A DNA stretch of 49,500 nt. Origin: Mesostigma viride. Lineage: Eukaryota; Streptophyta; Mesostigmatophyceae; Mesostigmatales; Mesostigmataceae. Location of the stretch: the NCBI GenBank assembly GCA_009746045.1, contig RPFO01000213.1, forward strand, positions 9,928,358-9,977,857, given 5' to 3'. Positions within the stretch are counted from its first letter, which is position 1. Every line of letters begins with the position of its first letter. Positions 1 to 10,777 of this stretch are shown piece after piece. The notes under the pieces were generated by a model. That model made no database searches. It was not told the DNA's origin and saw only the letters and a program-made list of their open reading frames with translations. Made by a program: the position numbers and the translations under genes.

Positions 1-1951
1 AATGGCTGCTTCAGGTGTCAGGGTACGTTCCTGATAGGTTTGAATCAATGCTCTGATTGCAGGAGATGATTGATGGAATGTGGAGGAGGCCCTGAGAGCC
101 TTAAACTGATGTCTAAGGTTAAGACCTTCCATCCCATACTCCAAAGCAAAAACAAATTGCTTAGCTTGTTCAACAGTGTGACCCTCAGGCAAGCCAGCAA
201 TATTGATTTTGGATTCCTTTTTATGAGGGTTAAACACACCTGTGAGAGGGGGGTTGGCCCTCAAGAAGCGTCGGTTGCTTGTTGCAGGCGGGTGGGGTCC
301 AGGTTGATGGTCCCCCGCTCATACCGCGACATCAGGGCGCGCAGGCCCTCGACAGTTTGCAGCTGGTTAGCTGTTAACTGCTGATCTTGCAACGAGGCCA
401 GCTGGGCCTGGAGAATGGCGAGCTGTTCCAGGACATCCCCGCTCCTTGGGGGGGCCTCAGCAGGCCTGTTGGGTGCCTGTGGCACCTCTGCACCTCCCCC
501 CAGGGCCTCCTGGGGTCCTGGCCACCCCCCTGGTTTGGGAGGGGGCCCCAACCCACAGGGCGAACCTGGGGTGGTGGGGGAGGGGGAGGGGGGTCATGGT
601 GGCCCTGGGGGAGCCCGGGGGTGTCCGGGTAACCCCACTGGGTCCAGCCCCATCGGTGGAGGGGCGGGCAGGGGTGTCTGCCTCTGCTCTCCTCCTGGCC
701 TCCTCCCGCATGAGACGCTTCATCTCCTTGCGTACCTCATGCTCCCGGAGGGCTGCCTGAAAGGCAGCCTCATCCTCGGGTATGTCAGGGAGTGGTCTCC
801 CATGATCATAGCAGGCCGGACTGGACAGTCCGCCTCTTTGCCCTTCCTCGCACCCAGGGCCAGCAGTCCCTCCTTGTACTGCAGGGGTTGGGGGGAGAGG
901 GTTTCTTGCTGGTGGTTTCCAGCGGGGGGGCTTCTTCAGCTACCACCCCATGTTTGGCCAAGATGGCCTCCGTGACCCTGGCTTGGGTGATGGAGGACAT
1001 GGTTTTAAAGTGTGCTGACCGAGCAAGCTCGGCCAGGTCTTGACTGTCCGCATAGTCCATGGGATAGTCAGCATTTTTTAAGAGGTCACGTAACCGCTGG
1101 GTGGCCTCGCGGTACGCGTCCGCCATCGCCTGGTGGGTAGCCAGGCGACGGGCGGCTTCCTCTTCATATTCTTGCCGCTTAGCGGCGAGCCGAAAAGCCG
1201 CCTCTCGGCGGACCTCTCGGTCCCGCTGCCGCGCTCGGCGTTCTTCATTTGCCACCAGCGCGGCCTGCTCGACCGCCAGGAGCGCTGGGGTAAGATTGAT
1301 CTCAGTCTCCCCATCGGGGAGACTGGCAGTGTCGGATACCTCATCGTCGGACATTGGTTGTCCGGCGATGGGTTCCACAGGTTTTCGCACCACCCGTGCG
1401 AGTTTAATACTCTCCATGTCCTTCTTCTTGCGAAGAAGGGACGCAGAGGGTCGCCCAAACGTTAGCTCAATGTGGTTATGTCCCTGGGCGAAAGGGACAT
1501 TAAGGTTTGATGTGGCGGGACGAAAGGTAATCGTCCCGTCCGGTGCCACCGAGGCCGTCTGACGGGGCATACGCTCCCGAAGAGATGGCAACGTGGGGCC
1601 GGACTGTGGAGCCTCAGTGGGGTTTACCACCGAGGTCTCCGCAGCCATGGCCGCGCCAGCCGTGGTTGCGGCTGGGGCGGCCGCCGGAGTCGAGGGTAAG
1701 CCGGTCTCCCCGGGGGGAGCCGTCTCGGCCTCCGGCCTCGCAGGGGAGGGGGGTAGGTCGGTCGGCTTTGCAGCCGCCGTCCCCTCGTCCTGGCAACCAT
1801 TGTGAGTCTTTTTGTTCTTTTTCTTTTTCTTGGAAATGGCCGCATCGCCAGCCGGCTTCTTGTTGTTGTCTCTGGGCATCCGCCGATCCTGCCCATCATC
1901 ATCCTCGTTGTAGGTAAGCTTCTTAGCGACATTCTTGTTCGTGATAGCCAT
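1..1951 (-). pseudogene. gag-like polyprotein of LTR retrotransposon, frameshifted and partial
   Basis: The frame starts at the ATG at 1949-1951, shortly after the candidate leader, and stays open to 806 (381 codons). The N-terminus is Lys/Asn-rich with a run of basic residues near residues 40-48, followed by a Pro/Ala-rich linker and a long Arg/Glu/Ala coiled-coil region (about residues 220-320). Homologous-looking protein continues in other frames: a charged segment containing EDEAAFQAALREHEV (about 790-650), a second coiled coil rich in Leu/Gln (about 455-262), and a globular segment containing INIAGLPEGHTVEQAKQF (about 225-1) that may be the capsid. The frame changes fall near runs of G/C at about 893-898, near 555 and near 262, so they may be mutations or assembly indels. 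I recognise no named gag family. The role, structural protein of the particle, is inferred from position. Confidence 0.55.
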
Positions 1952-2090
1952 GGTAGCAAATAAAATTCAAGTTAGAATGCGGTGGGATATATTGCTTGAG
2001 AACACTGAAGCTGTGAGCAATGAATTGCTTGGTTCATTAGAAAATAGGTTTACCCTTTATCAACGTTCCTCTCACCGGCTGCGCCGCCAG

Positions 2091-2487
2091 TGACCGTTGG
2101 GTGCAGACCGTTGGCCCGAGGCCACACGATGACAGGTAGCAGTCTAGTCACTGCATCGTGCGATCACAAATCAATGCACGCTGCAGTACGGTCCCTATCT
2201 AGGATACTCTAGTACCGTCCAATGACAGGACACTACGTATACTGGGTACTGACATCTGTCACGTACCTCAGTACCCAAAGTACCTATCTAGGGAAACGTA
2301 TGCGACTCGACTAGCATTCCTATCTGCATAGCCCACGTGGTATTTATATTCACATACCAACGTAGGTTTACAAGGCTTATTCATACGTTGTATTCACAAT
2401 GCCTTTGAGATTTAGTCTACAGCAAAGCATGGAGACTAACTGATGTCATAGCACTATAGATGGCAGCTTCGCTGCACAATGACAACA
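2091..2487 (-). repeat. Candidate 5' LTR (397 bp)
   Basis: On the minus strand this segment begins TGTTGTCATTG and ends AACGGTCA, the usual TG...CA termini. It contains a TATA box (TATAAATA, about 2341-2350) in the sense of the gag frame, and a tRNA-primer-like TGG follows its end. No second copy lies in the window, so the boundaries rest on termini and context only. Confidence 0.5.
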
Positions 2488-2508
2488 AGTGCATGCCACG
2501 AATCCCTA

Positions 2509-3125
2509 AAAAATAAAATCATTGGCAATGAACCCAGAATTGACCTTCAGTGCTGCTGCAGGTCCATACTTTGCCACTGCCGCGATCATGTTCTTGTACG
2601 AGGCGCTGGCAGCGACGTGAAACGGAATGCCATTCTCGTAAAAGAATGAGGCCTGGGCAAGGCGGACTTCCTGCCTCCTGGAGCTGCGCACAGCGCATTG
2701 GAAAAGCACTGTGGAATCGTCTTCTGCACTGCCTTGCCAGAGCCACAAGGGCCAGCACCCGGGGCAGCGGCAGGCAGAAGGGCCTTGGCAACGCGGGCAC
2801 CGAGCACTGCCTTTTGCTCCTTCTTTTCCAACCGGGCTGCCTCAGCCGCCTGAAGCCTCCCGATCAGGCCTTCTACATTCCTAGACTGCTGGCAAAATGT
2901 GGCTCCCTTGTAATTGGGGATGTGGCCGAGATGGCCGACAGCGCGATCCTTGCTAAAGTTGCCAGGCCTGCCGAACTTGTAATTGCACAGCTTGCACGCC
3001 TGGCCACCTCTGGCCGACTACCACGTCTTCCCCACTCACGGTCTTTTCCACCTCGTCAATCAGGTGGAGGTATTGATACTCCTCTCCCCTCAGTTTTGAC
3101 GACTGGAACTCTAGGCATGGTCGCC
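2509..3125 (-). pseudogene. hAT-type transposase remnant (BED-like finger and DUF659 start)
   Basis: Reading the minus strand from about 3010 there is a CxxC finger-like start (ACKLCNYKF) followed by a His-containing stretch (HLGHIPNYKG) and an Ala/Lys-rich helix. After a frame change near 2700 comes the segment VRLAQASFFYENGIPFHVAA and then KYGPAAALKVNS. The FFYENGIPF...YGP pattern is characteristic of the DUF659 domain found in plant and algal hAT transposases, which follows an N-terminal BED zinc finger. The piece ends at a stop near 2509, just beyond the candidate LTR. The catalytic core and the dimerisation domain are missing and at least two frameshifts break the frame, so it is dead. 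Alternative: a domesticated BED/DUF659 host protein fragment. Confidence 0.55.
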
Positions 3126-3536
3126 TCTTTCAGGATTGCCTAGCGCACAATACATGAACCGGCGCACCCGGCACCCTCTATTTGCTTTAATTGCGTCTTC
3201 ACTCTTCTGCGTCTTTCTGGAAGTGCACCCGTCCCTAAACCTTATGATTCTGCCATGCATATGCTGTCCGTACCCTTACAGCTTTTCTCCCGCGCAATAA
3301 AAAATCCTGTCAAAAAATGTAGAAAGGCACCCGTCACGTGTGTACTAGCAAGTAGCCATGCACTCACTGCAATTTCAGCAATTTCAGTACCACTGACAGG
3401 TCTGGGCCTCTCCCCACCGCGTGACACGTCCGCGACCTCTAAAATCGGCCAAGTCCAAAGTGAAAAACAGTGAAAATCGTACGGCGTACGCGGTCGAAAG
3501 CGTCAGTACCGTGGAATACGGCGTATTTTCATACCC
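3126..3536. other. No gene recognised between the two transposase remnants
   Basis: This stretch holds only short chance frames. I see no repeat shared with the rest of the window and no TTAACCC motif that would mark a left piggyBac end. Confidence 0.5.
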
Positions 3537-4075
3537 GAGGTGCCGTACGAACCAACACGGGACATTCCTGAGATCAAGGCATTCTATGACACGTACAAGA
3601 GTGGGGTGGATAGGGTTGATCGACCACTGAGGTGGCAGCGAACCACCACTTCGAGATAGTCACCAAGCGCCCATGGCAGCGCAACTTCTTTGGGATACTG
3701 AATATTGCGGTGGTGACCGCTTATAAGTATCAGCAAGTGGCCTTCCCGCGGACAAAGGACCATTCAGCCAGAGGGAGTTCAGGGCTGCCTTGGCCAGGGA
3801 GCTGTTAGAGTTCAGGCAGAAGAACTGGATTCCAAGCGTAGGGAAAGCACGTACGCTGGGCCGCAAGGGCGGGTGCTGGATAAGGCCCTTTCGCGTCTTT
3901 GCCGAGGCTGCCAGGCATACACCGTGGGTGTCTGACACGCGCTGAACAGGTGTGCTGCATGCAAGGGGAGCAGCAAGATCAAGAACAAGTGTAAAGAATG
4001 TGATGACAGTGCACCTGCACGCCGAGCCCGGCTGCTGGGAGCACTGGCATATGGCACGCCAGGGCAATTTTGAGC
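3537..4075 (+). pseudogene. piggyBac-type transposase C-terminus, decayed
   Basis: Translations in three successive plus-strand frames line up with the end of piggyBac transposases: first IKAFYDTYKSGVDRVDR (the conserved YN..M.GVD.xD segment), then KRPWQRNFFGILNIAVVTAY (the RKWW..IF...LD.A..NAY segment), then SQREFRAALARELLEF, and finally a Cys-rich tail RCAACKGSSKIKNKCKECD ending at a stop near 4075. Known piggyBac proteins end in such a Cys-rich domain, which binds the element ends. The catalytic Asp-containing core is not in the window and at least three frameshifts or stops intervene, so this is a non-functional fragment. The homology call is from recalled family motifs and was not searched. 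Confidence 0.6.
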
Positions 4076-4587
4076 GCTGCCGGGGTGATGAGTATAGCGG
4101 CTTGTAATTATTGTCTTCCATGTTTTTTCCATGCTGGGTGCTCATATATTGACATAGGACATGAGTTTCCATCAAATAAGTTATAATGGGTTGACAGTGC
4201 TTTTTTCCTGTTTTTGGCTGCCAGGCGATACCCATGTGTCAATATGAGCGTGGTGCACTCAATAAAGTGCAATTCTGACTGAACATACCTTGTGTCATGA
4301 TACCTATACTATCTATTGTCAGACATTGTCCAACCCCAGAATAATTTTTTAGAACCCTCCCTGCAGGGGTGAACTACTAAGGGGATTTCCCTTGCCTGAA
4401 AATGATCGTCTTTTGGCCAACTTTGACATTAAATATCTTGCAAACCACTTTATAAACTCATGATATTATTGCATATTCTGAAAGCCCTTGTAGATATTCC
4501 TAGCACCTTGGTTTGGGGTATTTGGAGTTGTGGTCTATGAGTTATGATTTTTTTCATTTTCAGGGGGTCAAAAAATGCCAAAAACCC

Positions 4588-4607
4588 ATTCCCGGACTAT
4601 GGGTTAA
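4588..4607 (+). repeat. Candidate right end of the piggyBac remnant
   Basis: A short inverted repeat (CCCATT... ...ATGGG) ends in GGGTTAA at 4601-4607. piggyBac elements end in GGG next to the TTAA target. It lies about 530 nt after the transposase stop. No matching TTAACCC left end was seen. Confidence 0.35.
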
Positions 4608-4611
4608 GGCA

Positions 4612-4775
4612 CACGGCTATACATTTCCACCTGCATTCATTTTCCACCGTCCTGAACGACGTACTCGACAAACGCGGATAAGGTAACGTCGGGCTCGAGC
4701 TACCATGGTCTGGAACTCCGGATTTTCCATATTTCTGCCCTGCGCTGGTTGTCTCATTTCAATATACTTTTTTTC
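4612..4775 (+). repeat. Dispersed repeat X, copy 1
   Basis: About 165 bp containing the landmarks ACATTTCCA, CATCCTGAACGAC-like, GGCTCGAGCTACCATGGTC and TGCGCTGGTTGTCTC. The same module recurs at 12340-12480, 14525-14620, 22690-22765, 37345-37430, 43635-43825 and 47780-47960. Three of those copies lack the 5' half but keep the same 3' end, a pattern expected of retroposition. Confidence 0.6.
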
Positions 4776-5614
4776 TTCTTTTTAAAATGATTTATATTTG
4801 TTTTTGCCTTCCCTTCTTCCCTTCTTCCTTTCTTCATTATTTGTACTATATCCACCTTTTTATTAATTACTGTCGTTCGTTCCTTTCATTATTCCTCGAT
4901 CGAGCAATTTGCTGTCTCTTTCCATCCGTCATACGGTCAGCCCCCTCAGTGTTTGTCGTCCTCCCTCCATGCAGGTGTCAGACTCTTCCTACAGACAGCC
5001 ACGCGGCTTCCATGCACGGTCTTCGCGCCTTTCCTCTCAGACGATCGACTTAACAGTCCTTACACACACGATGCAAATGGGCCGCCGGCCCTTGCGTCGA
5101 TCCAGGAATAGTTGTCTCGACTTCGTTGTCAAAACTGCCATCTGTGCGTAGTATAACACGACTCGAACTGGGTGGAGCGCGACAGCTATATTTCATCAAG
5201 ACTCTTGTTCATGAACTCTATCATCGTTTGTTGGTCAAAGATTATGACCGAGACACTATGCTCCGTCAAGTCGATCGGGTGTAATTTCCAACGTCGCGCC
5301 ACATCTGTATGTTGCTGCCCCTTGGCACAAGCTCTACCAACAGGTCGTGGACTGCATGGCTGGATCGTGTAGTATCTCCGAGCATCTGAACCCTGTGTCA
5401 GATGCCAGATCTAGCTTCGTTGCGGCCGTTCCGAGCTTCGCACCAGTTGGCTTCATTGTCCCCACCGTCGCTTTGCTAGACAGTATGTATGATGTTTTCT
5501 GGCATGTACGTGGGGCGTTTGGTTGACGCGCCGCCCATATAAAAGTGATCTCCTCCGGATTTTTGCCTTTGCACCATGTACGTGCAGTTTTGTTGGACAT
5601 TTGGAAGTTAGATC
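4776..5614. other. No gene recognised (T-rich, low complexity)
   Basis: A pyrimidine-rich stretch followed by unique sequence. A TATA-like CATATAAAAG at about 5537 precedes only an 11-codon frame. Nothing else is supported. Confidence 0.4.
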
Positions 5615-5626
5615 ATTGGCCATGAT
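5615..5626. repeat. Target-site duplication of the LINE, 3' side
   Basis: ATTGGCCATGAT, identical to 10766-10777. Directly followed by the A/T-rich LINE tail. Confidence 0.85.
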
Positions 5627-5754
5627 TAAAAAATTAAATTAAATTATAACATGCCTCCGTGGGGAGGTCATGTAGCACATATTTCATGATGGATGGGGTG
5701 GGGGAAGCCGCGTGATCGAACTATCCTAACTCTATCTAGAAAATCCTAACTGCA

Positions 5755-8700
5755 CTACTCATCAAAACGCCTCCTCCGCTTGGGGGGAGGTGGCTTGCCC
5801 ACAGGGTCGGGCGTGTGCGCCTTGACAATCTTCTTCCACCGCGTCTTGTCCTGCATGGCAGTCCAAAGACGGGAGAGAGAGTGGATGCGGTGCTCAAACT
5901 GGGCTGGGACCACGAGGTCGTCCAGCAGCATCTGAACGTAGTTGGTGACAGGTTTCCCTACCCTTTTGTTTGGGAATGTCCTTGGGGCCAGGCCAGGTCA
6001 GAATGTGCCGCCCTGGCTGGCCAAGCCGCTGGGGGCCGGCCAGACCAAGGGTGGTGTCGACCTGGCTGGTGCGGGCAAGGTGTCCTACAAATGCTATCCT
6101 ACGCTGTCTAATCTCGTCCGAAACACGAGGCATGCCATGATACAGAGACTCTGATGACGGACGCTCGGAAAAACCTACATTAAGGACCTGCCGGAGCATC
6201 CTGTAAACTGTGCCGTCGAGCCGAGCTGCCAGTTTGGGGGGGAGGGTCCACGCCTCGGCGCCACTGATACGTGAGCACCGTGAGGACGAGGACCTTGAAG
6301 AGCATGCGCTTGCGGTGCCCGTTCAGGCCCTTCGAGCGCCAGTAGGGTGTGAGCGAACGGAGCTTGGCCCAGGCAAGGCCAATGCGGGTGTCCACATCGT
6401 CGGCGGTGTCAGGAAGCCAGCTCCCCAACAGCTTGAAGCGGTCGCGGAACGGGACCTCCGTCCCGTCGAGCAGGCGCGGCAGCGGTGGTTTACTGGATGC
6501 TCCTATCACCATCGCCTCAGTTTTGACACTAATCTCCAGCCCCACCGCCCGCGCCTCCAGGCCCAGGCAGTCCAGCCAGGTCTGAATGTGCTCGGGGCTC
6601 TCGATGAGGGTGGTATCATCCGCATAAATCAGGTCGGCAAGGCGGTAACCCGGTCTAACCCCGCCGTGCTCTTTCACGTTAAGGATGTCCAAGCCTGGCT
6701 CGAACCCCTTAAGAGCAGTAAAGCGCGCACGTGCCCGGCGCATGACGTGATCCACGACAATAATGAACAGGTATGGGGACAGGACACAACCTTGCCACAC
6801 CCCGTGGTGAAGGGGGAATGGTGGAGTGGTGCCCTCCGCAGTCCGCACTACTGCCTGTGAACCCTCATACAGACGGCGAATGGCAGCAATAAACGCAGGT
6901 GGTACCCGATCCAGAGCTAGGATGGCCCAAAGAGCCTCCCAGAGAACCGTGTCAAAGGCCTTGATATAGTCAACAAAAATGAAGACCAGCGGCAAACTGT
7001 CAGGGGGAAGTCGACGCACCTCCTCCATCAACCGGCGCGCGACAAACACAGCCATGACAGTGTTACGACCACGACGGAAACCCATCTGAGACTCACCCAG
7101 GTGTGGGTCCAGCGCGGCGCGGAGCCTGTGCAGCATCATGCGCATGAAGACCTTCAGCGCGGCGCTCTGGAGGCAGACACCCCGGTAGTTACCGGGGTCA
7201 GCAGCAGAGCCCTTCTTGTACAGCATGACGCGGATGGCCGTCTGCCACTCAGCAGGCGGAGGCTCGTCAGAGAGCAGGACACGGTTGCAGAACGCCAGCA
7301 GAAGATCCCTAACCGCCAGATCAGGGGTCTTCAGCAGCTCAGCAGAAAGGTGGTCGGCACCGACCGCCGCATCGTACCGCAGGCGAGCAAGGGCGCCGTC
7401 CAATTCCTTCAAAGTGAAGGGGGGACGACGTCGTCAGTGGCAAGGCAGCCCTCCTGCAAGGCGGGGACTTGGTAGTCCGCGGCCGAGGAGGGGGGCGCTG
7501 GCGGCGGCGGGGGTCCGGCGACCCCGAGGCGGGCGGCCGTCTCGGGGTGAAGCGGCGGGGGGGGGCGCGAGCCCCACCGGTCAAGGAAACATTGTGGGCC
7601 AACCAGCGGTCAAGGCTTACCGGCGCCGTGCCGTCCCCCGTGTGCTCCACCGGGGTGCGCTGCCGCCGGCCGCCGAGCCGGTCGAGGTGGTACCACATGT
7701 CCTTGCCCTGGTTGCGAGCCTGGCAGGCCTTGGCATCCGCGATGCACTGGGCCGCCTCCGCGTCCTGAGCGTGCTCGTAGGCCTCCACAAGGGCGGCCTG
7801 GAGCAATGGTTTCTGCAGCGGGTCCCGGTTACGCTTGAGGCGGTGCCGGGCGGCCAAGACCTTGGGGTCCTGGCGGTAGAGCGGGCCGGGGCGGCGGCGG
7901 GGCATGACCGGCAGGTGCCGGGCCGCCAGCAACGGGGCACGGGCCGCAAAGCCCGCAAAAATGGCTGCGTTGGGGGCACCATTGTCCAGCTCGTCGACGT
8001 CCGCCCGGGCGTCCAGGGCCGACAGGTACTTCCGTCGGCACCAGTTCCGCTCGTGCTCGGCGTCCGTCCAGTCCTCAGGATCTCCCTTGACCGGACGTAG
8101 AGCAGACCAGTCAGGGCGGACCACTGGGGCGCGGCGCGCGGGGACGTGGAACCGGAGCCGAAGGGTCGCGCGCACCAACCGGTGGTCAGAGCACACCGTC
8201 GGCGTGTCAAACACTCGGGTGTCCAGAACCGAGGTGCACCTGGACTGCCGTACCACCACGTAGTCCAAACAGGCCTGACGGCCGTTAGGGCCACGAAAAG
8301 TGACCAAGTCCTGTGAGGGACGTTGGAAGTGGCAGTTGACAGCAACCATCCCGCTATCCCGCAAAAAGGCAGAAAACAGGGGAGTGTTGTCGTTAGCAGT
8401 AGTGTCAGCAGGCGCAAAGCGGCTGCCAGCAGTGCCCACGGGGAGCGTGGCATTGGCGTCGAGCAGCATAACCAAAAAGTGGCGGGCCGGGGTGACCCTC
8501 TCAAGGTCATGCAAGGATTCGAAGAACTCCTCACGGGCCGAATCAAGTAGACCACTGTGGGGTGCGTAGCCCACCCCCACCGTGAGGTGGTGTTTAGACC
8601 GCCCCTCGACAGAGGTGAAATGTGCTACCATAAGGCGTGGGGTTAGAAACTTAAGCGTGCTGAGGCTAGCAACTGCCAGCGGCGAACACAAAAGACCAAC

Positions 8701-9237
8701 ACCACCTTGGCCAGACGTACCGCTGCCAGCAAAGTAAAACCTCCAGCCACCCGCCAAGCGAGCAGTGCTCACCATGCCAAGTGGCACCGTGCGGCGGTGT
8801 TCCTGGACGCCTAATATAGATACACGATGCTCAATGCAGAATGCGACTAGCTCCTCTACCCGGCAGCTATGGTCGTCATCTAGCAGTGTGCGGGTGTTAA
8901 AAGTGGCAAGGGCCAAGGATGCCTGCTGGCCCACCAGGGGAGGACGACGATGGATGATGGGGGTGGATGCGGCGGGGGGTGGAGGTGGGGGTGAAACGGA
9001 GGGGGGAAGGGAAGCGGTAGAAATAGTGCTTTTCATCGCATTTATTTTGTCCTGCAAGCGTAGGATGCGAGCCTGCCGCTTGCTCTGGGTATTCGGGGTT
9101 GGGGCTGATTGCACAACGCCGAGGCGTAGGTAATCTAGCAAACGTTGGGTTTTACGAATCTGACATTTGACAGATGAGGTTGTGGCCCGAAATACCGGCA
9201 CCACCATGGCTTTCACCCGACGGTTAGGTCGAGGCAT
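5755..9237 (-). pseudogene. LINE ORF2: AP endonuclease and reverse transcriptase
   Basis: The start ATG is at 9235-9237 and the stop at 5755-5757, giving about 1160 codons. The N-terminal part (about 9000-8100) reads as an AP-like endonuclease: LALATFNTRTLL, ILGVQEHRR and the SDHRLVRA motif that supplies the catalytic His. The reverse transcriptase follows: NYRGVCL, FVDYIKAFDTVLW (motif A), LHHGVWQGCVLSPYLF (motif B) and LIYADDTTL (motif C, YADD at 6615-6626). The last part has a thumb-like region and RRIAFVGHLART. Its role is to nick target DNA and prime cDNA synthesis there. The frame shifts at about 7415 (a run of C), about 6255 and about 5980, so as sequenced it is not one open frame. All catalytic motifs I looked for are intact. 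Confidence 0.85.
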
Positions 9238-9311
9238 GGTAGTGGAACGGGACTGTTTAGAGGCTGTCTCCGAAGCCTGTTAGCCGCGAGCCGACGAGGA
9301 AGGTTGTCTAC

Positions 9312-10515
9312 CTACTGGTCACCACCAGGGGCAGCACGCTTCTCACCACGAGACTTCTCACTACGAGACTCTGCACCCGTGGTGTTAATCTCAACACCGT
9401 CAAAGGAGGCAACCCAGCGACCATCCGACTTCAAACGCATCTGCACACGCTTCCCTCCCTGTACGTACCCATCCCGGATGGCCACGACCTTCGCGTGATT
9501 CCAGACCTTGCTCCTTGCCGCCAGCTGTGCAGGGGTGTAGTCCTCGTCCATGCTGATGAGGCTGCCCTTGAGCAGGCGACGGGCGCCCATGACCCGTTTC
9601 TGGTCGTTCACAGTGGCCATGGTGACCAGGACCAGGCCACCTGGGCCTGGCAGGCGGATGGCCCGGTCAATGGTCACGTGATCGCACAGCTGCAGCAACC
9701 CCAAGAACGTGGGGCCCCGCAAGGCCTCGGTAAGTGCTTGTGCGGTGTCATGCTTGCCCTTCACATCTTGAGAATGATATTGCGTTGGCGGAGCTGAGCC
9801 ACATTCTGTGACGCGACTGCGGTGGCAGCTGACTTAGCCGCCTGGGCGACTATGGCATCCAGGTTCTTCCCCGCCGCATCCGCGAACGTGACCCGCTTGG
9901 GGGGGAGGTGGCCATGGCCGCCTTTAATTCCAGCAATGTGGCTTGGGTGACAGCAGAGTTAGCAGCCAAAGACTTGAGCGCACCTTGCACAGACTTGAGC
10001 TCAGAGGTGAGCGCCTGCAGCTCAGTGGAGTCGGCTGCGCCGGCAGGGGTGTCGGCATCGGCCGAGGTGTCGGATGCGGCCGCGATGGTCGCCAGCGGTT
10101 TGCAGAGTTCAGGGCAGCATGTAAAGAGGCAGGAGGTGCGTAGCTGATCGTCTTCCCATTTCAGCCATTCCGCGGAGGGGTCATCCTCAACTGCGCCGGT
10201 CTTGGGGTGGCGGATGATGTCTTCGGCTTCGTATCGAAGTTTGAGGATTTTCATCACGTTGCCGACCGGCATGGTGAAAATGGCCGCAATGTCGGCCGGT
10301 TCCAGGCGACCGAGGCTTGTATATTTGGTTAAATCAGACGGTGAGGGCGGTGACGTTTCAGGCGTGGGGGTAGCCTCGGCGGCCATGGAAGTGATTTCCG
10401 TGGTACGCGGCTTCTTGGGAGCGGCGGGAGCGGTGCCGGCGAGGGGGCTGGCTGCGGCAAGAATGTCTTCCAGCGAGCGGGTTTCTGGGGCGGCAGGTGT
10501 CGTAGCGGTCTCCAT
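9312..10515 (-). pseudogene. LINE ORF1: L1 ORF1p-like nucleic-acid chaperone
   Basis: It starts at the ATG 10513-10515 and ends near 9312, 75 nt before ORF2. An Ala/Pro/Thr-rich N-terminus is followed by a coiled coil (TELQALTSELKSVQGALKSL, about 10035-9925), then an RRM-like fold (from RQRNIILK near 9780 to KRVMGARRLL near 9585) and a C-terminal domain beginning DEDYTPAQLAARSKVW. This order (coiled coil, RRM, CTD) is that of L1 ORF1p, an RNA-binding trimer that coats the LINE transcript. Two frame changes break it as sequenced: one in a run of seven C at about 9898-9905 (one more C restores the frame) and one near 9765. Its sequence is related to the ORF1-only elements elsewhere in the window. 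Confidence 0.7.
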
Positions 10516-10681
10516 AGCTACGGGGAAGATGTCGAATGCTGGGCGGGGGGCGCAGGCGTGCTATTCACGAAGAGGATGCCGCCATATCGAGTCGAAAATA
10601 GCGATATCTGCTGGGCAGGCCGAGGTCGAGAACGTACGAAATCGGGGACGATAGCTGCCGGAAATTATACCAGCATGTTCG

Positions 10682-10695
10682 TCGTCAAAAGACGA
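10682..10695 (-). promoter_or_regulatory. LINE 5' UTR hairpin
   Basis: TCGTC-AAAA-GACGA is a perfect 5-bp stem with a 4-nt loop. In the sense of the element it follows GCATTCGA and precedes GGTATAATTT. The same order, GCATTCGA or GCATCAGA then hairpin then GTATAA-like, is found in the 5' UTRs of the ORF1-only elements. Confidence 0.5.
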
Positions 10696-10765
10696 GTCGA
10701 ATGCAACAAACCCGACTAAATTTCATGGCCATTCTCGGCAGCCATAGCTCGGCATAATTTTAGAG

Positions 10766-10777
10766 ATTGGCCATGAT
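10766..10777. repeat. Target-site duplication of the LINE, 5' side
   Basis: ATTGGCCATGAT, identical to 5615-5626. Together the two mark a complete insertion of 5139 bp. Confidence 0.85.

Larger units (their letters stand above)
1..2487 (-). mobile_element. LTR retrotransposon, 5' part (LTR and gag), runs off left edge
   Basis: The minus strand shows, in order, a candidate LTR (2091-2487), a candidate primer binding site that starts TGGCGGCGC directly after the LTR end (about 2081-2089), a leader of about 130 nt, and a long Lys-rich, coiled-coil gag-like reading frame that continues to the left edge. No protease, reverse transcriptase or integrase lies in the window, so Gypsy or Copia cannot be decided. 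The 3' LTR, if present, is outside. Seen: the order of parts, the TG...CA ends and a TATA box in the LTR. Inferred: that it is an LTR element rather than another type. Confidence 0.6.
5627..10765 (-). mobile_element. Full-length LINE (non-LTR retrotransposon) with ORF1 and ORF2
   Basis: The element is bounded by a 12-bp direct repeat, ATTGGCCATGAT, at 5615-5626 and 10766-10777, the target-site duplication. In its own 5' to 3' sense it has a leader of about 250 nt with a short hairpin (10682-10695), ORF1 (9312-10515), ORF2 (5755-9237), a 3' UTR of about 110 nt with a CCTCCCCACGGAGG stem-loop and a short AT-rich tail of ATTTA units. ORF2 carries an AP-type endonuclease and a reverse transcriptase with YADD. 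The C-terminus (RRRIAFVGHLART) resembles the RTE/RTEX group, while ORF1 is of L1 ORF1p type. The clade therefore remains open. Only a few indels break the frames, so the insertion looks young. Confidence 0.85.

Noticed and set aside
6210-6860. 216-codon plus-strand frame
   Set aside because: Lies antisense to the LINE reverse transcriptase and has no motif of its own.
7216-8100. 294-codon plus-strand frame
   Set aside because: Antisense to the LINE endonuclease and linker region.
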